A DNA stretch of 8,034 nucleotides from an uncultured Oscillospiraceae bacterium. GTDB lineage: Bacteria > Bacillota > Clostridia > Oscillospirales > Ruminococcaceae. Within the stretch, counting starts at the first letter, position 1, and every line of letters starts with the position of its first letter. Below the pieces are notes generated by a model. That model was not told the DNA's origin and did not search any database. It saw only the letters and a program-made list of their open reading frames with translations. The stretch lies in assembly GCA_904502045.1 (NCBI GenBank), contig CAJGEB010000039.1:1-8034 (forward strand), in the 5' to 3' direction. Both the position numbers and the translations under genes were made by a program. Shown here in pieces: positions 1 through 4,948 of the stretch.

Positions 1-19
1 CTAAGGAAGGTGAAAATTA

Positions 20-598
20 ATGAAAAACGGACGCGACGCGGTAAAACGGGTAGCAAACTTATTTTTGATAGCGATTATAATTGCCTTGATGGCAGTGGGC
101 GTAAAATTTCTTATAAATAAATACAACACAATTGCGTATCCTATAAAGTATTCAGAGATAGTGGAGAAATATTGCGGCGAACGGGGTCTTGATAAGAACT
201 TTGTGTACGCGGTAATATATTGTGAGAGCGGGTTTGATGCTGAAGCGAAGTCGTATGTTGACGCAAGAGGACTGATGCAGATAACATCGGATACGTTTGA
301 TTGGATAAAGTTTAAAATGAAGGACGAGCGAGAAATTACCTTTGAGGATATGTATGATCCGGAGCTGAACGTGGAATACGGTACCTTTTTGCTCAAGTTT
401 TTGTTTGATGAGTTTGAGCATCCGGAAAACGTGCTCTGTGCTTATCACGCAGGGCGCTCCGCGGCAAAGGATTGGCTTGAGAATCCGGAATATTCCTCAA
501 GCGGCAAGATAACCGCTCCGCCTTACAAGGATACCGCTTCATATATGAATAAGGTAATGTCGGTTGCAGACACCTATAAGCGAATTTATTTTGAATAA
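20..598 (+). CDS. Membrane-anchored lytic transglycosylase (SLT/lysozyme-like domain)
   Basis: A 192-residue lytic transglycosylase of the soluble-lytic-transglycosylase (Slt70 C-terminal, GH23-like) fold. These enzymes cleave the MurNAc-GlcNAc bond of peptidoglycan and form 1,6-anhydroMurNAc. Residues 12-32 are a hydrophobic segment with basic residues before it, so the protein should be anchored in the membrane with its catalytic domain outside. Family motifs appear in order: ESGF with the catalytic Glu at residue 69, GLMQIT at 84-89, and AYHAG at 141-145. The last is usually AYNAG, so the common Asn is His here. The length suits a single SLT domain plus anchor. AAGGAAGG lies about 9 nt before the ATG, which fixes the start. 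A TAA at 2-4 could be the stop of a preceding gene; in several clostridia the gene before this type of transglycosylase is coaE, but that is inference. The next gene starts 18 nt downstream, so the two are probably co-transcribed. Codons are A/T-ending with many ATA isoleucines, unlike the later part of the next gene. Confidence 0.93.
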   Translation: MKNGRDAVKRVANLFLIAIIIALMAVGVKFLINKYNTIAYPIKYSEIVEKYCGERGLDKNFVYAVIYCESGFDAEAKSYVDARGLMQITSDTFDWIKFKMKDEREITFEDMYDPELNVEYGTFLLKFLFDEFEHPENVLCAYHAGRSAAKDWLENPEYSSSGKITAPPYKDTASYMNKVMSVADTYKRIYFE

Positions 599-616
599 AT
601 CAGGAGGTAAACTAAT

Positions 617-2014
617 ATGAGTGAAAAAACAGCCGGAGAGCTTTTGAAGGAAAAACTGTTTTATGTGCGAAAAAATACAAGCGTTACTATGAGTGACGCC
701 GATATTGATAAGGCGTACGATTTTTGTGAGGGATATAAGGAGTTCCTCAACGCCGCCAAAACCGAGCGTGAAGCAGTAGATGCGGCAATCGAGCTTCTTT
801 CTCAGAACGGATATTCCGAGCTCATCCCCGGAACCCGTTATCTTCCCGGCGACAAGGTGTACTTCAACAATCGCGGTAAAGCGCTTTTGTTTGCGACTAT
901 CGGCAAAAAGCCCATTGAATACGGTGTGAAGATAGCCGCCTCGCATGTCGATTCCCCGCGCCTTGACCTTAAGCCCAATCCTATGTATGAGGATACTGAT
1001 ATGGCTCTTTTCAAGACGCACTACTACGGCGGAATCAAAAAGTACCAGTGGACAACCGTTGCGCTTGCTCTTCACGGAGTAGTTGCGAAAAAGGACGGTT
1101 CCATCGTTAAGGTTTCAATCGGTGAAAACGCTGATGATCCCGTTTTCTGTGTTACCGATCTTCTCCCCCATCTTGCTCAGGAGCAGTCAAAGCGTACCCT
1201 CGCTGACGGTATTCGCGGCGAGGAGCTCAACATTCTCATCGGCAGCCGCGCTTTCAAGGACGATAAGGCTTCCGAAAAGGTCAAGCTCAACATCCTCAAC
1301 ATTTTATACGAAAAATACGGATTCACCGAAGAGGATTTCCTCTCTGCTGACCTTACCTTTGTTCCTGCAGAAAAAGCCCGCGACGTCGGATTTGACAGAA
1401 GTATGATCGGTTCCTACGGCCACGACGACAGAGTTTGCGCTTATACCTCTATGATGGCTGCTATCGACGCTGATTCCCCCGAATTCACCACTGTTACCGT
1501 TCTTTCCGACCGCGAAGAGATTGGTTCCTACGGCAACACCGGACTCGATTCCGACTATATGAAAAATTTCATCGCCGACCTCTGTGAGCCCCACGGAGCA
1601 GACGTCAGAAAGGTTCTCTCTAACTCCAAATGCCTTTCCGCTGACGTTAACTGCGCCCTCGATCCCTCTTTCCCCGACGTAAGCGAACGCAGAAACGCCT
1701 CCCTCCTCGGTTACGGCGTTGTCGTTACCAAATATACCGGCTCCAGAGGTAAATCCGGTACCAGCGAGGCAAGCGCCGAATTTATGGCTGAGATCCGCGA
1801 GATGCTCGATTCCGCTGATGTTATCTGGCAGCTCGGCGAGCTCGGTAAGGTCGATCTCGGCGGCGGCGGTACCGTCGCTCTCTACATCGCTGCTCTTGAT
1901 GTGGACGTCGTCGATGTCGGTGTTCCCGTTCTCTCTATGCACTCTCCCTTCGAGGTCGTTTCCAAAACCGACGTCTATATGACCTACCGCGCTTTCTTTG
2001 AGTTCTTAAAATAA
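617..2014 (+). CDS. apeA: M18 family zinc aminopeptidase (ApeA type)
   Basis: A 465-residue cytoplasmic metallo-aminopeptidase of peptidase family M18 (aspartyl aminopeptidase / yeast aminopeptidase I). It removes N-terminal residues from peptides, using a two-metal centre in a large homo-oligomer. All expected metal and catalytic residues can be placed: His110 and Asp112 in ASHVDSPRLD, Asp270 in GHDDRVC, the catalytic Glu300 and metal ligand Glu301 in DREEIGS, Asp343 in SADVNC, and His442 in SMHSPFEV near the C-terminus. The length fits the longer ApeA branch found in clostridia rather than the roughly 430-residue ApeB branch; the symbol rests on that. AGGAGG at 602-607 precedes the ATG by 9 nt. 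The gap from the transglycosylase is only 18 nt, with no terminator, so an operon is likely. Codon use shifts along the gene: the first 40 or so codons are mixed and often A/T-ending, while later ones are dominated by CTC, TCC, ATC, ACC and GAC, as in strongly expressed genes. No signal peptide is visible. Confidence 0.95.
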   Translation: MSEKTAGELLKEKLFYVRKNTSVTMSDADIDKAYDFCEGYKEFLNAAKTEREAVDAAIELLSQNGYSELIPGTRYLPGDKVYFNNRGKALLFATIGKKPIEYGVKIAASHVDSPRLDLKPNPMYEDTDMALFKTHYYGGIKKYQWTTVALALHGVVAKKDGSIVKVSIGENADDPVFCVTDLLPHLAQEQSKRTLADGIRGEELNILIGSRAFKDDKASEKVKLNILNILYEKYGFTEEDFLSADLTFVPAEKARDVGFDRSMIGSYGHDDRVCAYTSMMAAIDADSPEFTTVTVLSDREEIGSYGNTGLDSDYMKNFIADLCEPHGADVRKVLSNSKCLSADVNCALDPSFPDVSERRNASLLGYGVVVTKYTGSRGKSGTSEASAEFMAEIREMLDSADVIWQLGELGKVDLGGGGTVALYIAALDVDVVDVGVPVLSMHSPFEVVSKTDVYMTYRAFFEFLK

Positions 2015-2032
2015 TTCCATCCGCACCTTAAT

Positions 2033-2119
2033 TTTCGGCGATCCCGTCCGCGCTACGCGCGGCCCGCTTTGAAAAAGCGGGCTCCAAAATCGGAGATTTT
2101 GGAGTCGGGATCGCCGAAA
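2033..2119. repeat. Cloverleaf palindromic element, copy 1 (outer stem plus three triloop hairpins)
   Basis: An 87-nt non-coding element, nearly fully paired. The outer stem is 14 perfect bp (2033-2046 with 2106-2119; arm TTTCGGCGATCCCG). Inside are three abutting perfect hairpins: 2048-2053/2057-2062 (6 bp, loop TAC), 2063-2070/2074-2081 (8 bp, loop GAA) and 2082-2091/2095-2104 (10 bp, loop GGA). Only T2047 and T2105 are unpaired outside the loops, so the whole forms a four-way junction. It begins 18 nt after the apeA stop and ends 34 nt before the next start codon. No T-run follows it on either strand, so it is not a normal intrinsic terminator. A second element of the same design lies at 3842-3918 in the opposite orientation. 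I do not recognise a named family. It could be a small mobile or REP-like palindrome, or a structured RNA segment in the apeA 3' region. Confidence 0.88.
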
Positions 2120-2153
2120 CCGGTATAAAAAGCAAGAAAGGAATCAGAATAAA

Positions 2154-2534
2154 ATGGGAATATATAACAGTCTGACAGAGTGGTCGGCGGAAAAAGATAT
2201 CCGTACGGTTACGGAGAGAAGGTTTTGGGAATATCTGAAAGGACTCCCCGAAAAGCTCAATGAGGACGATCTTGCCGAGGACACTATTGAGATATTTTCG
2301 ATGGTAGATAAGGCGAAATTTTTGCTTGACGAGGTAAAGCTGAGCTACGAGATTGCGCTTTGCGACGGTTTGGAATCCGCCGGATTTTTTACATATTCCC
2401 TCGACCTTGTTTATGCAGAAATGAGGATAGGCTCCTTCACGGCGGTATATGATGAGGATGCAAATTCACTTGAGGACTTTCTGCAGCTTGAGGAGCCGAA
2501 ACTGATAAAGAAGTTTTGCAGGAGCGTTTCTTAA
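2154..2534 (+). CDS. Hypothetical protein, 126 residues, acidic, no recognised domain
   Basis: A 126-residue protein that I cannot assign to a family. It is soluble, rich in Glu, Asp and Leu, and has no signal peptide, membrane segment, Cys cluster or nucleotide-binding motif. The first 75 residues or so look helical with charged amphipathic stretches (for example WEYLKGLPEKL and FSMVDKAKFLLDEVKLSYEIA). The C-terminal third holds a second acidic helix-like stretch (DANSLEDFLQLEEPKLIKKF). The ATG is preceded by AGAAAGGA at 2135-2142, an acceptable ribosome site. I see no convincing promoter between the cloverleaf element and the start: a TATAAA at 2124 has no partner -35 box. It may therefore be read from the upstream operon, through the element. 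It ends about 75 nt before a strong terminator. It is probably a real gene because the start, ribosome site and terminator are all in place, but it may be lineage-restricted. Confidence 0.75.
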   Translation: MGIYNSLTEWSAEKDIRTVTERRFWEYLKGLPEKLNEDDLAEDTIEIFSMVDKAKFLLDEVKLSYEIALCDGLESAGFFTYSLDLVYAEMRIGSFTAVYDEDANSLEDFLQLEEPKLIKKFCRSVS

Positions 2535-2607
2535 AACTGAGGAACCCTTTTGCGCCGCTGATATTTGCGAAAACGAACTGCTGAAAAATTCCGTTAACAA
2601 AAAAACG

Positions 2608-2666
2608 AAGGAAGACCCTTCGGTTAGCACTTAGCTAATAGTGCATACCGTCCGGTCTTCCTTTTT
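2608..2666. terminator. Bidirectional intrinsic terminator between convergent genes
   Basis: A long hairpin lies between the + strand hypothetical gene and the - strand esterase gene. The outer stem is 10 perfect bp (2608-2617 AAGGAAGACC with 2654-2663 GGTCTTCCTT). It is followed by a symmetric 3x3 internal loop, a 4-bp stem (CGGT/ACCG), a symmetric 2x2 internal loop, a 5-bp stem (GCACT/AGTGC) and an 8-nt loop containing TAGCTA. On the + strand T2662-T2666 form the U-tract. On the - strand the seven A's at 2599-2605 give the U-tract. Both convergent transcripts can therefore stop here. Confidence 0.88.
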
Positions 2667-2690
2667 GGTTTGTATTTTTCTCTAAGATTT

Positions 2691-3707
2691 TTAGTTCCCG
2701 ACCCTGTCTATTCCGATAACGTTATTCTGCTTGATAGCCTCGTATATGCGTCCCGCGAGCTTATGCTTTGTGGGGGGATGGATATTGTCATTCTCACAGA
2801 GGTCCGCACTTTTCACCGAGAAGGTATAGGGTACGCGCCGGCAAACAGTTTCCTGCGCTTTCTGCACGATCGACCACAAATCTCTGTTGCTGCTTTGCAG
2901 ATAATCCGCCAACACTACCACACAAAACGGAAGCTCCTCGTCCGAAAAGCCCTTTCTCCAATCGTCAATCATCATATCAAGCATCTTTTCGTAATTCTCC
3001 GCTTCATTCGGATAGGAATTTGATTCGCCTTGGTACCATATTACTCCGGCAAGAGAAATCGGCATCAGCGGCTCTATCATAAAATGGTATAGGCAGCTAA
3101 GCTCATTGAACCAGCTGCAATCGGGATTAGAACAGAAGTGATTTGCCATGTGGGAGTTTTCCCCTGCAAAGCAGCTCTCGTCGCTCCAAGCCTGAATTCC
3201 GGTAGCTCCCTGCGCGCACACGATCACTCCGACCGCGCATCCGCATTCTCTCCGTATACGCAGTCCCGTCAGGTATGCCAGCGCGGACCACGAATCAACG
3301 TTATCCGTCTGAGCCTTGACCCAGCCCTCAGAGTTGGGCAGAAACTGTCCGTCTGCACAGCGTCCGCCGATATAAATCCGCAAAAGAGGATCGCTGACAT
3401 ATTCGCTTTTCGGAGTTACCTCTTCTGCCATTGTGAGCTCCATATTAGACTGTCCGGAGCAAAGAAGAAGCTCCCCCACCATTATATCCTTTATGACGAT
3501 ATTCTCACCGCCGCAGGTAGCAGAAAGCTCATACGGTCCTCCGCAGCTGCGCGCAGCAAACTCTACCATCCATTTTCCGTCTGTCTCGACCGTCCTACTC
3601 TCTCCGTCAAAGCCGACACTAACTCTTCCCTTTGCCTCTCCGAAAATGCGAACGGGTTTTCCGTGCTGAAGCACCATTCCGTCCCTGAAAATATCATTAA
3701 GCTTCAT
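2691..3707 (-). CDS. Sialate O-acetylesterase-like SGNH hydrolase (SASA family)
   Basis: A 338-residue esterase of the sialate O-acetylesterase family (SASA, formerly DUF303), SGNH-hydrolase fold. Members remove O-acetyl groups from sialic acids; relatives act on other acetylated sugars such as xylan, so the exact substrate is open. Residues 10-78 look like the small beta-sandwich common before the catalytic domain (MVLQHGKPVRIFGEA and later DGKWMVEF). Catalytic motifs are CSGQSNM with nucleophile Ser87, WYQGESN at 224-230, and DNIHP with Asp307 and His310 near the C-terminus. The protein is shorter than many family members, which run to about 480-640 residues, because it ends just after the catalytic domain. 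There is no signal peptide, so it probably works in the cytoplasm on imported substrate. The ATG at 3707 is preceded by GGAGG (complement of 3717-3721), 9 nt away. It has its own sigma-A promoter and no sialic-acid catabolism neighbour within this window. Confidence 0.88.
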   Translation of the reverse strand: MKLNDIFRDGMVLQHGKPVRIFGEAKGRVSVGFDGESRTVETDGKWMVEFAARSCGGPYELSATCGGENIVIKDIMVGELLLCSGQSNMELTMAEEVTPKSEYVSDPLLRIYIGGRCADGQFLPNSEGWVKAQTDNVDSWSALAYLTGLRIRRECGCAVGVIVCAQGATGIQAWSDESCFAGENSHMANHFCSNPDCSWFNELSCLYHFMIEPLMPISLAGVIWYQGESNSYPNEAENYEKMLDMMIDDWRKGFSDEELPFCVVVLADYLQSSNRDLWSIVQKAQETVCRRVPYTFSVKSADLCENDNIHPPTKHKLAGRIYEAIKQNNVIGIDRVGN

Positions 3708-3739
3708 CGGCCTTGTCCTCCGTAACGTAAGTTTAATAT

Positions 3740-3768
3740 ATTTTATCCCCGCACTATATCTTTGTCAA
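3740..3768 (-). promoter_or_regulatory. Sigma-A promoter of the esterase gene
   Basis: On the - strand, a perfect -35 TTGACA (complement of 3763-3768) is followed after 17 bp by the -10 TAAAAT (complement of 3740-3745). The start codon of the esterase gene is about 33 nt beyond the -10 box, with the ribosome site between. This is close to the housekeeping consensus and suggests monocistronic expression. Confidence 0.85.
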
Positions 3769-3812
3769 TATAATACCAAACAAAAAGCACCCACCGGTTT
3801 CCCTCAAATTTA

Positions 3813-3986
3813 GTTTTTGCCGCTCTTCTACTGCTCCTGCAGGCGATTCGCCTTCAAAAGCTCCGCTTTTGTCCGCCGCCTACGGCGGCGCCGCGGCGTA
3901 GCCGCGGGGCGAATCGCCGAAGAGTTGAGATTAAGGAAAAATTAAACTGCAGCGGTATAGCAGCTACTGCTCGGCGCGGCAAAAAC
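3813..3986. repeat. Nested imperfect palindrome surrounding cloverleaf copy 2
   Basis: An 11-bp perfect inverted repeat (GTTTTTGCCGC at 3813-3823, GCGGCAAAAAC at 3976-3986) encloses 152 nt. Going inward on both sides, more pairing occurs in nested order: CTGCT at 3831-3835 with AGCAG at 3959-3963, then CTGCAG at 3837-3842 with CTGCAG at 3947-3952, then the cloverleaf element itself at 3842-3918. The right arm can instead form a local triloop hairpin (AGCAG-CTA-CTGCT, 3959-3971). CTACTGCTC also occurs as a direct repeat in the two arms. The nesting suggests the repeat unit may be larger than the cloverleaf core. No coding sequence is convincing here. Confidence 0.6.
3842..3918. repeat. Cloverleaf palindromic element, copy 2
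   Basis: A 77-nt element of the same design as 2033-2119. The outer stem is 11 perfect bp (GGCGATTCGCC 3842-3852 with GGCGAATCGCC 3908-3918). Three perfect 7-bp hairpins lie inside: 3855-3861/3865-3871 (loop TCC), 3874-3880/3884-3890 (loop TAC) and 3891-3897/3901-3907 (loop GTA). Only T3853-T3854 and T3872-C3873 are unpaired between helices. Compared with the reverse complement of copy 1, loop order is TCC, T[T/A]C, GTA. The third hairpin differs by one inserted G-C pair: arm CCGCGC in copy 1, CCGCGGC here. The distal edge ATCGCCGAA is shared. It lies upstream of the esterase promoter, in the gap between two - strand genes. Confidence 0.88.
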
Positions 3987-4031
3987 GGTACCAGTGGGCT
4001 GCTTTTGTGAATATAAAAATAATAAGCAAAT

Positions 4032-4066
4032 CCCCCGACAGATAAAAATCCATCGGGGGTGTTTTT
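4032..4066. terminator. Putative terminator after the lipoprotein gene
   Basis: A 7-bp GC-rich stem (CCCCCGA 4032-4038 with TCGGGGG 4053-4059) closes a 14-nt loop just past the lipoprotein stop codon on the - strand. Read on the - strand it is followed by a moderately T-rich stretch (ATTTGCTTATTATTTTT). Read on the + strand it is followed by a stronger T-run (GTTTTTATTTTT). It probably ends the lipoprotein mRNA, and would also stop any + strand transcript crossing the 3769-4031 region. Confidence 0.6.
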
Positions 4067-4841
4067 ATTTTTCATCTTGAGCTATCTTCTGTACGCTGCC
4101 GAAACCGGAGATATTTTTGTCAACGGTAGGGTTCCCACCGTATTTTATACTTCCGGCTCCCGACACTGCCGCCTTGAGCGTTTCCTCAGCATACACCTCG
4201 GCATTTCCTGCTCCGCTTATGCTCACGTCGACATTTTTACCCACAAGTTCCGCGGCCTTGATGTTACCGGCTCCGTTCAACATACAGATAAAGTCCTCAG
4301 CATCTCCCTCGACCTCTATCTCACCTGCTCCGTTGAGCTCGACCTTTATCTCGCCGCAGGAATCCGCTTTGATTTCCGCATCGGTGGCACCGTCTATTTT
4401 GATTTCGGTACTCTCTGCATTCCGAAGCTCCACCGCAAGCTCGTATCCGCCCATTACCCTTACTTTTTCGGGACTCGCGTAAATATTGACCTGAAACTCG
4501 CTGAGCTTATATATCTTTGAGGAGTTCGCACTTATCTCAAGGCTACCGTCCTCAAGCTTCACGTTTAGTCCGTTTTCGAAAAACAGCTCGCTGCATACTA
4601 CCTCTACCCTGTTTTCCTCAGATGCATACACGTTTATCTGTGCATCATCGGTACCGTAAAAGTAGATGTTCTTCACCTCGACTTTGTTTATCTCCTCGCC
4701 CTCTTGGGTCTTGTACTCAAAACTCTGTGCGTCCCCCGTTATCTCAACCTTGCTCGCTGCGATACTCTCCAAAAAACTGCACCCGCTCAGTACGGTTGCT
4801 GCCAGCAGTACCGCTGCCGCAGTCTTACATATCTTTTTCAT
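4065..4841 (-). CDS. DUF2807 lipoprotein (GIN-domain, putative surface adhesin-like)
   Basis: A 258-residue predicted lipoprotein. The N-terminus has basic residues (MKKICK), a hydrophobic core and the lipobox LSGC with the lipidated Cys at residue 21, so it should be anchored to the outer face of the membrane. The C-terminal half matches the DUF2807 / auto-transporter adhesin head (GIN) domain. Glycine turns recur every 18-20 residues: DGAT at 150, NGAG at 170 and 189, SGAG at 209 and 227, and SGFG at 245. This is the pattern of a right-handed beta-helix with one turn per repeat. No enzymatic function is known for the family. The start is the ATG at 4841: AAGGAGA (complement of 4848-4854) lies 6 nt upstream of it. 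An in-frame GTG two codons earlier abuts the ribosome site and is less likely. It lies 107 nt downstream of secA on the same strand. I see no clear terminator or promoter between them, so partial readthrough from secA is possible. Confidence 0.88.
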   Translation of the reverse strand: MKKICKTAAAVLLAATVLSGCSFLESIAASKVEITGDAQSFEYKTQEGEEINKVEVKNIYFYGTDDAQINVYASEENRVEVVCSELFFENGLNVKLEDGSLEISANSSKIYKLSEFQVNIYASPEKVRVMGGYELAVELRNAESTEIKIDGATDAEIKADSCGEIKVELNGAGEIEVEGDAEDFICMLNGAGNIKAAELVGKNVDVSISGAGNAEVYAEETLKAAVSGAGSIKYGGNPTVDKNISGFGSVQKIAQDEK

Positions 4842-4847
4842 ATCCAC

Positions 4848-4854
4848 TCTCCTT
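4848..4854 (-). promoter_or_regulatory. Ribosome binding site deciding the lipoprotein start
   Basis: The - strand reads AAGGAGA here. The GTG codon at 4847-4845 would start with no spacer, whereas the ATG at 4841-4839 has a 6-nt spacer. The ATG is therefore the better start, and the resulting signal peptide (MKKICKTAAAVLLAATVLSGC up to the lipobox) is typical. Confidence 0.8.
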
Positions 4855-4948
4855 GTGTTTGGCTTTTTCTTTTAGTATTTCCCGCAAACAAAAACCAAAC
4901 CTCAACATCCTCTTTTTTGCACGCATCAATTTTTGACAGTTTTCCCGA

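Noticed and set aside
2033..2119. Cloverleaf elements as tRNA genes
   Set aside because: The cloverleaf shape is only superficial. The loops are three bases long, there is no anticodon loop, no T-loop GTTC motif and no acceptor-end pattern, and the second copy at 3842-3918 lacks them as well.
2033..2119. Copy 1 as the intrinsic terminator of apeA
   Set aside because: No T-run follows the stem on either strand, and the structure is branched rather than a single hairpin.
2597..2663. Integron attC-like recombination site, suggested by GTTAGCA and GTTAACA near a long imperfect palindrome
   Set aside because: The core boxes do not fit GTTRRRY and its partner, and the A- and T-tracts flanking the stem fit a bidirectional terminator.
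2033..3986. CRISPR or tandem repeat array
   Set aside because: There are only two dispersed structured copies in opposite orientation, with no regular repeat-spacer pattern.
4842..4948. Dedicated promoter for the lipoprotein gene (TTGAGG with GGAAAT, 17-bp spacing, - strand)
   Set aside because: The -10 box is far from consensus and no other good pair is visible, so I did not annotate it.
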